NCBI RefSeq assembly: GCF_040436365.1
Contig: NZ_AP026369.1
Span: 1,838,501 to 1,902,500, forward strand
Direction of reading: 5' to 3'
From: Hydrogenimonas sp. SS33
GTDB taxonomy: Bacteria; Campylobacterota; Campylobacteria; Campylobacterales; Hydrogenimonadaceae
Length of the DNA stretch: 64,000 nucleotides
Shown here: positions 28,755-37,743 of the stretch, in pieces
Numbering within the stretch: the first letter of the stretch is position 1
Layout: each line of letters starts with the position of its first letter
Position numbers and translations under genes: made by a program
The notes under the pieces: model-generated
The model's database searches: none
What the model saw: the letters and a program-made list of their open reading frames with translations, nothing else
Told to the model about the DNA's origin: nothing

Positions 28755-30103
28755 TGGAAAGAAATCTGAACGAAAAGTGTGCGGTCGTCGGGGTTTTCGA
28801 CGTCAAGGGTGCGGCGCAGATCGCCTATTTCGGGCTTTTTGCCCTGCAACACCGGGGGCAGGAAGCCGCCGGTATCTGCTCCAACAAAGAGGGCAAGTTC
28901 CATCTCATCAAGGACCGGGGGCTGGTGACCCGGGTTTTCAGCGAAAAGAAGATCAAAAAACTCAAAGGGGACATGGCGATCGGCCACACGCGCTACTCCA
29001 CCGCCGGTGACGACTCCATTCTCGACGCCCAGCCGGTCTACGCCCGCTACGATCTGGGGGAGCTGGCGATCGTTCACAACGGCAACCTGACCAATGCCCA
29101 GGAGGTGCGGGAGCAGCTCATCAAGCGGGGTGCCATCTTCCAGACCTTCATGGATACGGAAAACATGATCCACCTGGTCGCCAAGAGCGAGAAGGAGCGG
29201 CTCATCGACCGGATCATCGACGCCCTGCACAAGGTGGAGGGGGCCTACTCCTTCGTCATCCAGAGCCGCAGCAAGATGTATGCGGTCAGGGACCGTTTCG
29301 GCTTCCGCCCCCTCTCCCTGGCACGGCTGGGAGACGGCTACATGGTGGCCAGCGAAACCTGCGCCTTCGACCTGGTGGGGGCCGAATTCATCCGCGACAT
29401 CGAGCCGGGCGAGATGGTGGTCTTCGAAAAAGGCAAAGCCCCCCGCTCCGTCCGCGTTTTCGAACCCAACCCCCACAAATGTATCTTCGAATACATCTAC
29501 TTCGCGCGTCCCGACAGTGTGGTCTTCGGCAAGAATGTCTACAACCTCAGAAAGAAGATGGGGGTGGAACTGGCCAAAGAGCTCCCGGTGGAGGCGGATA
29601 TGGTGGTGCCCGTGCCCGACAGCGGCGTGGCGGCGGCACTGGGGTACGCCCAGCAGAGCGGCATTCCCTTTGAGCTTGGCATCATGCGCAACCACTATGT
29701 GGGACGCACCTTCATCGAACCGACCCAGGAGCTCAGAAACCTGAAGGTGAAGATGAAGCTGAGCCCCATCAAAGAGGTCATCGAAGGCAAACGCCTCATC
29801 GTCATCGACGACTCCATCGTCAGGGGAACCACCAGCAAGCAGATCGTCTCCATGCTCAAGGACGCCGGGGCGAAAGAGGTGCATATGCGCATCTCCTCCC
29901 CTCCGACGACGGACCCCTGCTACTACGGAGTGGACACGCCGGAGAAGGACAAACTCATCAGCGCCCGCATGAACACCGAAGAGGTGTGCGAATATATCGG
30001 CGCCGACTCCCTCGCCTTCATCTCCATCGACGGGTTGATGCGTGCCGTGGGTGACGACCAGAACTACTGCAAAGCCTGCTTTGACGGAAATTACATCGTC
30101 TAA
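28754..30103 (+). CDS. purF: amidophosphoribosyltransferase
   Basis: The 449-residue enzyme makes 5-phosphoribosylamine from PRPP and glutamine, the first step of purine synthesis. An eight-residue propeptide precedes the nucleophile Cys9 (CAVVGVF), typical of N-terminal-nucleophile amidotransferases. Glutaminase motifs (LQHRGQEAAGI, GHTRYSTAG) are followed by the PRPP loop LIVIDDSIVRGTTS. Cys residues near the C-terminus may bind an Fe-S cluster, as in Bacillus PurF. The start shares a base with the dapB stop. Confidence 0.97.
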   Translation: MERNLNEKCAVVGVFDVKGAAQIAYFGLFALQHRGQEAAGICSNKEGKFHLIKDRGLVTRVFSEKKIKKLKGDMAIGHTRYSTAGDDSILDAQPVYARYDLGELAIVHNGNLTNAQEVREQLIKRGAIFQTFMDTENMIHLVAKSEKERLIDRIIDALHKVEGAYSFVIQSRSKMYAVRDRFGFRPLSLARLGDGYMVASETCAFDLVGAEFIRDIEPGEMVVFEKGKAPRSVRVFEPNPHKCIFEYIYFARPDSVVFGKNVYNLRKKMGVELAKELPVEADMVVPVPDSGVAAALGYAQQSGIPFELGIMRNHYVGRTFIEPTQELRNLKVKMKLSPIKEVIEGKRLIVIDDSIVRGTTSKQIVSMLKDAGAKEVHMRISSPPTTDPCYYGVDTPEKDKLISARMNTEEVCEYIGADSLAFISIDGLMRAVGDDQNYCKACFDGNYIV

Positions 30104-30142
30104 ATAGCGTGCCGGTGTCAAGCGGTCGCAAAGAAGGGAAGC

Positions 30143-30148
30143 TATAAT
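30143..30148 (+). promoter_or_regulatory. -10 element of the radical SAM gene
   Basis: TATAAT lies in the gap after purF, 67 bp before the GTG start. No convincing -35 box is visible. Confidence 0.4.
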
Positions 30149-30214
30149 CTCACGCAATCGGGGATGCCGATACCGCGATAGGTTCGGCGTAATATTCGGA
30201 AACAAAGGGATTGG

Positions 30215-31171
30215 GTGAAAAAAGTCTATACGATCGGGCGCTATTTCAGAAAGAAGTTCGGTTTCGACGTCTACAAAGTGCCGCTCAGCATCGCCGGATT
30301 CACCTGCCCCAATATCGACGGAACCGTCGCCAAGGGGGGCTGCACCTTCTGCCTCAACGAATCCTTCAGCCCCAACCTGGCAGAAAAGACGGCCAGGAAA
30401 TTCTACCTGCACCCCGACAATCCCGAAAACCCCCTGCTGCAAAAGCAGCTGGAGCAGGTGCGGTGGCAGTACGAAGCGACCCGGGCGCGGCTGCACGGCA
30501 AGTACGGGGTCGAACACTTTCTCGCCTACTTCCAGTCCTTCACCAACACCTACGCCCCCCTGGAGACCCTCAAAGCCCTCTACGAAGAGGCACTTCGCCG
30601 GCCCGGATGTATCGGCCTCTCCATCGGCACCCGCAGCGACAGCGTAAGTGACGAGATTCTGGACTATCTGGCAGATTTGTCCAAAAGCCATGAAATCTGG
30701 GTGGAGTACGGCATCCAGTCGGTCTACGATGAGACGCTGGAGAAGATCAACCGGGGCCACGACAGCGCCAATGTCGAAACCTGGATCAGAAAAACCAGGG
30801 AGAAGGGGCTCAAAGTCTGCGGCCATGTCATCTTCGGCCTCCCGGGGGAAACGGAGGAGATGATGCTTGAGACGGTACGCTCCTCCATTGAATGGGGCAT
30901 CGACGCCATCAAGATCCACCCCCTCTATGTCGTCAAAAACACGGCCCTGGCCGCCGATTACCTCAAGGGGCGCTTCACTCCCATCGACGAAGCGACCTAT
31001 ATCCGGCTGCTCGTCGAGTCGGTGAAAATGCTGCCGCGAAACATCGCCATCCAGCGCGTCACCGCCGGTATCAACGACGACACTCTCCTGGCGCCCGAAT
31101 GGTGCCGCTGCAAACACACCCAGATGAAACATATCCGCCAAGCCCTCAAAGAGGCCGGCTACCTCTACTGA
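30215..31171 (+). CDS. TIGR01212-family (YhcC-like) radical SAM protein
   Basis: The 318-residue protein starts at GTG 30215 after AGGGA. The cluster motif is spread out, FTCPNIDGTVAKGGCTFC, with three Cys in C-x11-C-x2-C spacing, as in the YhcC family. GIQSVYDETLEKINRGHD and VCGHVIFGLPGET are SAM-core motifs. It is a cytoplasmic enzyme of unknown substrate. The heptamer array directly follows its stop. Confidence 0.88.
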   Translation: MKKVYTIGRYFRKKFGFDVYKVPLSIAGFTCPNIDGTVAKGGCTFCLNESFSPNLAEKTARKFYLHPDNPENPLLQKQLEQVRWQYEATRARLHGKYGVEHFLAYFQSFTNTYAPLETLKALYEEALRRPGCIGLSIGTRSDSVSDEILDYLADLSKSHEIWVEYGIQSVYDETLEKINRGHDSANVETWIRKTREKGLKVCGHVIFGLPGETEEMMLETVRSSIEWGIDAIKIHPLYVVKNTALAADYLKGRFTPIDEATYIRLLVESVKMLPRNIAIQRVTAGINDDTLLAPEWCRCKHTQMKHIRQALKEAGYLY

Positions 31172-31193
31172 CTACTTCCCACTCCCCATTTCC

Positions 31194-31228
31194 GTTTACT
31201 GTTTACTGTTTACCGTTTACTGTTCACC
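31194..31228. repeat. heptamer tandem repeat, five units
   Basis: GTTTACT, GTTTACT, GTTTACC, GTTTACT, GTTCACC run without a break. Looser CCCACTC/CCCATTT units precede them. The array lies between two converging genes. Confidence 0.95.
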
Positions 31229-31232
31229 AATC

Positions 31233-31775
31233 TTAGTGGCAGTAAAGGTGGTAGATCAGGCGTGTTTTGCTGAAGTAGGGCGGATAGTGCATCCGAATCG
31301 TGAAAGGGCGGATCTCACCTGGTTTGAGCTTTTTGGCGACGACAAACTCCCTCGTGATGGTATTTGGCCGCTCTTTCTTTTTCTCTTTCGTTTTGAAAAA
31401 CTCCATTCCCGATGGGTTGTAGAGTGCTTTGCCGCTCAGTTTTCCCGATTCGATGGGGTTGTTGATCATTTTGACAGTCAGTTTGCATTTTCCGATCGTG
31501 AAGCGGCCGATATTTTCGATACGCCCTTTGAAGACGATCTCCTCGGTGCGGAGAATCCGGTGGTTTTCGATGGAGACGATGCGCGCCTTTTTCGTATATT
31601 TGTCCAGAACGAACATGCTGAAGACCGCCGCGGTGGAGGTGACGAGAAAAGAGGCGAAGACCATGGACCAGAAGACGTTGGGGCGTGTCTCTTTCCTGGA
31701 AAGAATCACCAGAAGGATGAAAAGGGCGAGGAAAAAGAGGAGGGCGAGCCAGTGGAGAACGGTAAAGTAGGTCAT
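31233..31775 (-). CDS. DUF2393 membrane protein, downstream copy
   Basis: The 180-residue protein has two N-terminal membrane helices (about 5-27 and 38-58) and a periplasmic beta domain. Family-type strands are VFKGRIENIGRFTIGKCKL and a Pro/Tyr-rich HYPPYFSKTR end. The start at 31775 overlaps the stop of the upstream gene (ATGA); three more residues are possible from 31784. Paired DUF2393 genes are common in Campylobacterota. Their function is unknown. Confidence 0.8.
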   Translation of the reverse strand: MTYFTVLHWLALLFFLALFILLVILSRKETRPNVFWSMVFASFLVTSTAAVFSMFVLDKYTKKARIVSIENHRILRTEEIVFKGRIENIGRFTIGKCKLTVKMINNPIESGKLSGKALYNPSGMEFFKTKEKKKERPNTITREFVVAKKLKPGEIRPFTIRMHYPPYFSKTRLIYHLYCH

Positions 31776-32296
31776 GGGTAGCACCTCGCGATGACGGAGA
31801 CGTTAAAATCTTTTTCGGTATTGAAATGATCGACAATTAATTGAAAGGGTTTAGTCGTTGCGATGGGCAGGGGCGTATCGAGAGGTGTGACGCGGACCAT
31901 TTTGGGTTTCAGCCATGCGGCCCACGATTTCAGCGGGGTGTCGGGGCGGTAGACCAGAAGGAGGAGGTCGCAGGAGGAGTAGTCGATCCGGCCCCGGTTG
32001 GTGACATCGCCTTCGACGATGAGCGTGTCGCTGAATCGCAGGGATTTGACTTTCGTCACGTGGACCGCCGCGGCACGGATGTAGGCATCCATCGTCACCT
32101 TGATCAGGGGAGGCCCTGCAAAGAGCAGGACCAGGCCCAGAAAGAGGAGGAAATAGGAGAGTCCCCGGCGTTTGACGAAAGCTCCCAGAAACATTACCAG
32201 AAGGGCGAGAAAGAGGATCCACCCGATGGCCATATAGTCGTATTTGGTCATGGAGTGGAAGGTGTAGGTGAGGTAGTACCTCAGAAGTTCAGCCAT
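31772..32296 (-). CDS. DUF2393 membrane protein, upstream copy
   Basis: The 174-residue protein has two membrane helices (about 22-42 and 46-68), then a beta domain with LIVEGDVTNRGRIDYSSCDLLLLVY. This is the same plan as the downstream copy, so the two are ancient paralogues. It follows hisIE on the minus strand after nine bases and is probably co-transcribed with it. Confidence 0.8.
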   Translation of the reverse strand: MAELLRYYLTYTFHSMTKYDYMAIGWILFLALLVMFLGAFVKRRGLSYFLLFLGLVLLFAGPPLIKVTMDAYIRAAAVHVTKVKSLRFSDTLIVEGDVTNRGRIDYSSCDLLLLVYRPDTPLKSWAAWLKPKMVRVTPLDTPLPIATTKPFQLIVDHFNTEKDFNVSVIARCYP

Positions 32297-32305
32297 GTTG
32301 CCCTG

Positions 32306-32989
32306 TCAGGATTCTTTTCTGCTCTTTTTTTCTTCGATGCCGCTGATGCCGAAGCGCCGCGCCAACTCCCGGCGGATACGGTCGGGAGAGATCTCTTTTT
32401 TTCCGAGTGCCACCAGCACGTGGTAGGCCAGGTCCGCCGCTTCGTAGACGATCTCCTCCTCGTCGTCGTCCTTGACGGCGAAGCAGAACTCCCCCGCCTC
32501 CTCGACGATCTTCTTGAGCATTGAATTCTCTTTGCCCTGCAGGAGTTTGGCGGTGTAGGAGGTTTCGGGATCGGCATTTCGTCGCTCCAGAATCGTGTGG
32601 TAGAGGGTGTCGACGACACCGTAGGCCGCCGCCGTATCGACCGTCGGTTCGCTGATGGTTTCGGCCTTCTGAACGTCGGTGAAGAAGCAGCTTTTGCGGC
32701 CGGTATGGCACGCCACGCCGTGCTGGTGCACGAGCAGCAGCAGCGTGTCGGCGTCGCAGTCGAGCAGCATCCGGACAATCTCCTGTACGTGTCCGCTGCT
32801 CTCCCCCTTCTTCCAGAGCCGCTTTCGGCTTCGGGAGTAGTAGTGGGCGTAGCCGGTTTCGCGGCTGAGATTGAACGCCTCTTCGTTCATGTAGGCGAGC
32901 ATCAGCACCTCTTTGGTATCGGCATCCTGTACGACGACCGGCACGAGAGGCGTCTTCTCCCAGTCGATCTTCATCACCCCTTCACCCAT
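32306..32989 (-). CDS. hisIE: bifunctional phosphoribosyl-AMP cyclohydrolase / phosphoribosyl-ATP pyrophosphatase
   Basis: The 227-residue fusion carries HisI first (about 1-115; [39 protein letters not shown] with zinc/metal Cys) and HisE second (about 125-215; [28 protein letters not shown]). It performs steps two and three of histidine synthesis. ATG 32989 has GAGG upstream; a second ATG at 32974 is also possible. It follows the SPFH gene. Confidence 0.95.
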   Translation of the reverse strand: MGEGVMKIDWEKTPLVPVVVQDADTKEVLMLAYMNEEAFNLSRETGYAHYYSRSRKRLWKKGESSGHVQEIVRMLLDCDADTLLLLVHQHGVACHTGRKSCFFTDVQKAETISEPTVDTAAAYGVVDTLYHTILERRNADPETSYTAKLLQGKENSMLKKIVEEAGEFCFAVKDDDEEEIVYEAADLAYHVLVALGKKEISPDRIRRELARRFGISGIEEKKSRKES

Positions 32990-32998
32990 AACGGCCTC

Positions 32999-34060
32999 TT
33001 ACTTCGCGACCGAGGTGGCGCGCTGTTTGTCCTTGGCATCGAGCCAGATGTTGGGGACGGCGCCGCCGGGTGTCAGGAAGATTTTGGCGTCTTTGTTGGC
33101 TTTGAGCGCTTCGTTAAAGCGCCCCTGGACCTGGATCTGCTTCAACTGAAGGAGCCTGGGGGTCAGGGAATCGCTGATGAGTTTGTTGGCTTTGGCCTGG
33201 GCCTGGGCCTCGATGCGGATGCGGTCCGCCTCCCCCTGGGCCTGGATCTTTTTCGCTTCCGCGGTACCCCGTGCCAGTGCCGCTTTCTTTTCCGCCTCCT
33301 GTTTGGCGCGGAGCACTTCGTACTTCATCCGCTCCGCCTCCTGCTTGGCGATCTGGACCCGTTCGATCTGGTCCTTGATCTTCTGGGGAAGAATGATGGC
33401 ACGAAGCTGTACCGCTACCAGTTCCACCGGTTTGCCTTCGAGTTTGTCGATCTCTTTGGCGATGTCGTTCTGGATTTTCAGGGCGATCTCGTTACGTTTG
33501 ACGGGAAGCTCCTCCGCTTTGTACTGCCCGATGACGTTGCGTACCACGTCGCGGACGACGGGGTTGATGATCTTCTCCTCCCAGTTGAGGCCCCACTCCG
33601 CGATGGTCTGGGGGGCTCTCGCGGGGTTGAGGCGGTACTGGACGGTCAGTTCGATGTTGACCGGCAGGCCCCTGGCGTCGAGCACCTCGATGGCGGGTTT
33701 GATGAGCACGCCGCCGCGGCGGTCGAAATCTCCCTCTCCCGCATTCGATTTGTAATTGACGATGCGCACACGCGTATCGACGACGATGACGTCCTGGATG
33801 CCGGGAATGAAGAAGTGGATCCCCGGCCGCAGGGGTGTCGGGTCGAATTTACCGGCGGTTTTGAGAATGCCCACTTCGCCGGAGTTGATGACCACGAAGG
33901 GTTTGAAAAAGATCAGCAGGGCGGCGATGATGATGAGCACGTATATGGCGGTCGCCTTTTTGCTGAAGTCCTGGATGAACTGGGGCGGTTTGGGGGGCTG
34001 GCTGTCGCCCCCGCCGCTGTTGCGCTGTTTGTTGAAATAGTCGTTCATGTCTGCCGGCAT
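32999..34060 (-). CDS. SPFH/band-7 (prohibitin-like) membrane protein
   Basis: The 353-residue protein has a Pro/Gly-rich cytoplasmic tail, one membrane helix at about 37-57, an SPFH domain (about 58-215; GEVGILKTAGKF, RPGIHFFIPGIQ) and a long Ala/Glu/Lys coiled coil (about 225-300). Such proteins form ring-shaped membrane scaffolds, often tied to protease control. It lies between ilvE and hisIE on the minus strand, without clear functional linkage. Confidence 0.88.
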   Translation of the reverse strand: MPADMNDYFNKQRNSGGGDSQPPKPPQFIQDFSKKATAIYVLIIIAALLIFFKPFVVINSGEVGILKTAGKFDPTPLRPGIHFFIPGIQDVIVVDTRVRIVNYKSNAGEGDFDRRGGVLIKPAIEVLDARGLPVNIELTVQYRLNPARAPQTIAEWGLNWEEKIINPVVRDVVRNVIGQYKAEELPVKRNEIALKIQNDIAKEIDKLEGKPVELVAVQLRAIILPQKIKDQIERVQIAKQEAERMKYEVLRAKQEAEKKAALARGTAEAKKIQAQGEADRIRIEAQAQAKANKLISDSLTPRLLQLKQIQVQGRFNEALKANKDAKIFLTPGGAVPNIWLDAKDKQRATSVAK

Positions 34061-34121
34061 AATTTTCCTTTTAAACTAAAAACTAAAATTTTTTGTGAGC
34101 CGCTTACGCTGGCTTTTACTT

Positions 34122-34152
34122 TATTTTCATTTCCCGTTCACTGTTTACTATT
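34122..34152. repeat. degenerate heptamer cluster after ilvE
   Basis: Units such as GTTCACT and GTTTACT with looser neighbours abut the ilvE stop on the minus strand. A second weak run of AACTAAA units lies at about 34075-34090. Confidence 0.6.
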
Positions 34153-35069
34153 CAAGAAACATAGGTGAGGTAGTGTTCGAAATCTTTGTTCCGTCCGTAG
34201 ACTACGTCGAAATAGGCCTTCTGTAGCGCTTCGGTGACGGGCCCGCGGTGCCCTTCGCCGATGATGCGGGCGTCCACTTCGCGCACGGGGGTCACTTCCG
34301 CCGCGGTACCGGTGAAGAAGGCTTCGTCGGCGATGTAGACTTCGTCCCGGGTGATGCGGCGGTGGGTCACCGTGTACCCCATTTTCCGGGCCAGTTCGAT
34401 GACGGTCGCCTGGGTGATGCTCTCCAGGCTGTTGTCGTTGGGGGGCGTGATGATCTCCCCGTCGCGGACGATGAAGAAGCATTCGCCGCTCCCTTCGGCG
34501 ACGAAGCCTTCGTCGTCGAGCAGCAGCGCCTCTTCGTACCCCGCTTCCAGCGCCTCGAATTTGGCCATCTGGGAGTTGAGGTAGTTGGCGACCGCTTTGG
34601 CCTTGCCCATCGTCGATTTGACCGAATTGCGCGCGAAAGAGCTGATCTTGACGCGGATGCCCTTTTCCAGCCCTTCGTCGCCCAGGTAGCTGCCCCATTC
34701 CCACGCGGCGATGGCCGTTTCGACGGGGGCGTTGACGTGGTAGAGCCCCATGACGCCGTAGCCCAGGTAGATAATGGGGCGGATGTAGACGTTGCCTTCG
34801 AAACGGTTCTCCCGCAGCAGCTGCAGCTGGGCGGCTTCGAGCTCTTCTAGGGTGTAGGGGCTCTTGATCATCGTGATCTTGGCGGAGTTGAGGAGCCGCT
34901 TCGTATGGTCGCGGAGGCGGAAAATCGCCAGCCCCTTGTCGGTTTTGTAGGCGCGGGTCCCTTCGAAGACCCCGTTGCCGTAGTGGAGGGTGTGGGTCAG
35001 AACATGGACTTTGGCTTCGTCCCAGGGGACGAGTTTGCCGTTCATCCAGATGGTATCGGCTTGTTTCAT
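34152..35069 (-). CDS. ilvE: branched-chain amino acid aminotransferase
   Basis: The start at 35069 (MKQADTIWMNGKLVPW) has GGAG five bases upstream; the 16-residue upstream extension is rejected. The 305-residue fold-type IV PLP enzyme shows THTLHYGNGVFEGTRAY, the PLP lysine in AKAVANYLNS, and AEGSGECFF. It performs the last step of Val, Leu and Ile synthesis. It ends beside a heptamer cluster. Confidence 0.95.
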   Translation of the reverse strand: MKQADTIWMNGKLVPWDEAKVHVLTHTLHYGNGVFEGTRAYKTDKGLAIFRLRDHTKRLLNSAKITMIKSPYTLEELEAAQLQLLRENRFEGNVYIRPIIYLGYGVMGLYHVNAPVETAIAAWEWGSYLGDEGLEKGIRVKISSFARNSVKSTMGKAKAVANYLNSQMAKFEALEAGYEEALLLDDEGFVAEGSGECFFIVRDGEIITPPNDNSLESITQATVIELARKMGYTVTHRRITRDEVYIADEAFFTGTAAEVTPVREVDARIIGEGHRGPVTEALQKAYFDVVYGRNKDFEHYLTYVS

Positions 35070-35091
35070 GGTCGCTCCATAATCTAAGATA

Positions 35092-35213
35092 TTACGCAAA
35101 GCATGAGCGAAGCCCATGCTTTGGCGGGGACACAGGGTCTCCCCTGCACCTCCCTAAAGCTACGAAAACGAAGATTTCGAGAAGACGTTACGCCTTTTGC
35201 GTAACATCCGTAA
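35092..35213. repeat. structured dispersed element, copy 1
   Basis: About 122 bp closely match 57298-57416. Three hairpins can be drawn: CAAAGCATG/CATGCTTTG, GGGGA/TCCCC, and GTTACGC/GCGTAAC. Between copies the first stem changes from CATG to CTTG on one side and CATG to CAAG on the other, so pairing is kept. It lies between the divergent ilvE and aldehyde dehydrogenase genes. Confidence 0.85.
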
Positions 35214-35254
35214 GTAAAATTTTCGCTGCAGATTGAAATTGGGAGATTTTATCT

Positions 35255-35260
35255 TATAAT
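35255..35260 (+). promoter_or_regulatory. -10 element of the aldehyde dehydrogenase gene
   Basis: TATAAT lies in an AT-rich run 33 bp before the start at 35293 and after the dispersed element. Confidence 0.45.
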
Positions 35261-35292
35261 TATTTAAATTCTCATTGCGAAAGAGGTATAGC

Positions 35293-36711
35293 ATGATCGA
35301 CGCGAAAATTTTTATGGGTTCCACTCCGGTGGAGGGCGGGAAACGGGTGCAGAGACGATCTCCCTACGACGGGCGGGTCGTCTCCACCTGTCCGGAGTGT
35401 TCGAAGGAGGATGCCCGGGCGGCGTTAAAGGTGGCCCAAAAGGCGTTCGAAGCCACTAAAAAAACGCCGTTGGCGCAGCGGATCGCCTGGCTCGAGGATG
35501 TGGCGACGCGTATCGAGAGCCGGAAGGAGACCTTCGCCATGGCCATCACCGACGAAATCGGCAAACCGATCGCCTTCAGCCGGGTCGAGGTGGCACGCTG
35601 CGTGGAGACGATCCGCCTGACGGCCCATGCCCTGACCCACCTGCGCGGTGAGACGATCCCCACCGACGCCACCCCCAGCGGAAAGGAGGCGACCGCATTC
35701 TGGCGCCGGGTCCCCGCCGGGGTCGCCGTCGCCATCACCCCTTTCAACTTTCCTCTCAACCTGGCGGCCCACAAGCTGGCGCCGGCGCTGGGTGCGGGCT
35801 GCAGCGTCGTGCTCAAGCCTACCCCCGAAGCGCCGGGGGTCGGGTATCTGCTGGCGAAGGCATTCATCGAAAGCCCCCATGCCGTGCCCGATGCCCTCAG
35901 CCTCGTCTACGGTGACGCGGAGGTGGGAAGCGCCCTGGTAGGCAGCGACATTCCCCGGGTCATCAGCTTCACCGGCAGCGTGCCCGTGGGCAACATCATC
36001 ACCAAAACCGCCGGCATCAAGAAGGTGAGCCTGGAGCTTGGGGGCAACGCCGCCACCTTCGTCGAAAAAAGTGCCGACATCGCCCATGCCGCCGCCAGGT
36101 GCGCCTTTGGCGCCTTCGTCAACAGCGGGCAGGTCTGCATCTCTTTGCAGCGCATCTACGTCGATGCCGCCGTTTACGACACGTTCGCGGAAGCGATCGC
36201 CCGAGAGACGAAAAAGCTGAAAGTGGGCAGTCCCTACGACGAGGAGACCTTCATGGGGCCGCTTATCAACGAGGAGGCGGTCGAAAGGGCGATGAACTGG
36301 GTCGAAAGCGCCAAAAAAGCGGGGGCCAGGGTCGTCGCCGGCGGGGAGGTGGTTGAGGGTATCTTCGCCCCCACCGTCATGGCCGACGTTACCGACGACA
36401 TGCCCATCGTCTGCGAAGAGGTCTTCGCCCCCATCGTCAGCCTGGTCAAAGTGGCGCATTTTGACGAAGCGGTCCGCAAGATGAACGACTCCCCCTACGG
36501 GCTGCAATTCTCCATCTTTACCAACGACCTGAAACTCGCCCGGCGTGCCGTCGACGCCTTCGAATGCGGCGGCATCGTCGTCAACGACGTCCCGACCGTC
36601 CGCTTCGACATCCAGCCCTACGGCGGCATGAAACTCAGCGGCATCGGCAGGGAGGGGCCGCAGTTCGCCCTCGAAGAGTTCACGGAGATTCAGTCGGTGG
36701 TGATTTTCTAG
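35293..36711 (+). CDS. NAD(P)-dependent aldehyde dehydrogenase
   Basis: ATG 35293 with AGAGG upstream is preferred over the TTG at 35275. The 472-residue enzyme has the family core: FNFPLNL, the Rossmann loop FTGSVPVG, the general-base Glu in LELGGNA, and the catalytic Cys in NSGQVCISLQR. It oxidises an aldehyde to an acid; glyceraldehyde-3-phosphate, lactaldehyde and succinate semialdehyde are all possible substrates. It stands alone between the dispersed element and a toxin-antitoxin pair. Confidence 0.88.
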   Translation: MIDAKIFMGSTPVEGGKRVQRRSPYDGRVVSTCPECSKEDARAALKVAQKAFEATKKTPLAQRIAWLEDVATRIESRKETFAMAITDEIGKPIAFSRVEVARCVETIRLTAHALTHLRGETIPTDATPSGKEATAFWRRVPAGVAVAITPFNFPLNLAAHKLAPALGAGCSVVLKPTPEAPGVGYLLAKAFIESPHAVPDALSLVYGDAEVGSALVGSDIPRVISFTGSVPVGNIITKTAGIKKVSLELGGNAATFVEKSADIAHAAARCAFGAFVNSGQVCISLQRIYVDAAVYDTFAEAIARETKKLKVGSPYDEETFMGPLINEEAVERAMNWVESAKKAGARVVAGGEVVEGIFAPTVMADVTDDMPIVCEEVFAPIVSLVKVAHFDEAVRKMNDSPYGLQFSIFTNDLKLARRAVDAFECGGIVVNDVPTVRFDIQPYGGMKLSGIGREGPQFALEEFTEIQSVVIF

Positions 36712-36727
36712 TTATGCTTCCTTCTGA

Positions 36728-36733
36728 TATAAT
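36728..36733 (+). promoter_or_regulatory. -10 element of the toxin-antitoxin pair
   Basis: TATAAT lies 30 bp before the antitoxin start, inside the short gap after the aldehyde dehydrogenase gene. No clear -35 box. Confidence 0.4.
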
Positions 36734-36762
36734 GACAGAAAACTGTACAAGTGAGGTACCCG

Positions 36763-37017
36763 GTGAAAGTGGTCAACTATACAAACGCGAGAAACCATCT
36801 CCGCAGACTCATCGACGAGGTGGTCGACGGCGATGAGGAGGTCGTCATCACGACGAAAGATGACAAGACGGTGGTGATGATCCCTTTCGAACGATACAAC
36901 CTTTCCTGGAAACAGATAAAAGAGGATATCGCCCAATCGATGCGTCAAATCGAAGAGGGTGAGCTGGTTTCCGTCGACGAGGCTTTCGAGGAAGCGATGC
37001 GTGCCTGCCGAAAGTGA
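36763..37017 (+). CDS. Phd/YefM-type antitoxin
   Basis: GTG 36763 with GAGG six bases upstream gives an 84-residue protein starting MKVVNYTNARNHLRRLIDEV, the Phd/YefM DNA-binding fold. Another GTG at 36751 would add four residues. It continues EEVVITTKDDKTVVMIPFERY, the typical second strand pair. The acidic C-terminus is the expected toxin-binding part. It overlaps the toxin gene by 17 bases, and the complex probably represses its own promoter. Confidence 0.85.
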   Translation: MKVVNYTNARNHLRRLIDEVVDGDEEVVITTKDDKTVVMIPFERYNLSWKQIKEDIAQSMRQIEEGELVSVDEAFEEAMRACRK

Positions 37018-37297
37018 GTTCGATGCCGTTTTTACGAAAAAGGCGGCGTCGCGGCTTGCGGAAGCGGCGGCATTCGTATATGAAGAGAGCGGGAATCCGG
37101 AAGTCGCCGATCGGGTTTTGAACGATTTGAAAACGTGTATTGTGCGTATGCTGGGAACCTTTCCCCGGCTTGGCCGCCCCGCGCCGGAATTTGGGCACGG
37201 CATACGGAAACTTGTGTGTCGAAAATTCACCGTACTTTATCGAATCAAAAAGGGAAAAGTGATCGTTATGACACTATTTAGGGAAAATCTACCGTGA
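37001..37297 (+). CDS. RelE/ParE-family toxin
   Basis: GTG 37001 inside the antitoxin end gives a 98-residue basic protein. It has an AASRLAEAAAFVYEESGNPEVADRVL helix pair and a RLGRPAPEFGHGIRKLVCRKFTVLYRI core, typical of ParE/RelE plasmid-stabilisation toxins. Whether it cleaves mRNA or poisons gyrase cannot be said. The stop overlaps the next gene's GTG. It lies just before the CRISPR array. Confidence 0.85.
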   Translation: MPAESEFDAVFTKKAASRLAEAAAFVYEESGNPEVADRVLNDLKTCIVRMLGTFPRLGRPAPEFGHGIRKLVCRKFTVLYRIKKGKVIVMTLFRENLP

Positions 37298-37743
37298 AAG
37301 AGCGTAAAAAAAAGGCGGCCGTCAGCGCCTGCCTGGCAGGGAAAAACTGCCGGTACAACGCAGAACCGAAAGGGAATCCGCAAGTACTCAAGAAGCTGGA
37401 AAAGGAGGGGTACGAAATTCTGCTCTTCTGCCCGGAAGACGCCTGCTTCGGCACACCCAGGGAAGCGATGGACCTGACCGCCACCGAAGAGGGCGTCAAG
37501 GCCCTGACCAAATTTTCCAAAGAGGACCGCACCGGCCCCATCGCCGACTACGCGGTGCGTTTTTTCGACGAAAACCCGGATATCGACCTATTTGTCGGCA
37601 AAGCCCGAAGCCCCAGCTGCGGCGTCTGCACCGCCCGTCTCTACGACGAAGAGGGCAACCTTTTAAGCGAAAAGGAGGCGGGAATCATGGCCGCGGAAGC
37701 GAAAGCCCGCCGGATTCGCGCGGTGGACGATGAAGTAGATTAA
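37294..37743 (+). CDS. DUF523 family protein
   Basis: The 149-residue protein starts at GTG 37294, overlapping the toxin stop. Motifs SACLAGKNCRYNAE, FCPEDACFGTPRE and KARSPSCGVCTARLYD carry seven conserved-looking Cys and identify DUF523. Function unknown; a metal or cluster site is likely. Its TAA stop (37741-37743) lies inside the degenerate terminal CRISPR repeat, so the array abuts the gene. Confidence 0.88.
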   Translation: MKERKKKAAVSACLAGKNCRYNAEPKGNPQVLKKLEKEGYEILLFCPEDACFGTPREAMDLTATEEGVKALTKFSKEDRTGPIADYAVRFFDENPDIDLFVGKARSPSCGVCTARLYDEEGNLLSEKEAGIMAAEAKARRIRAVDDEVD

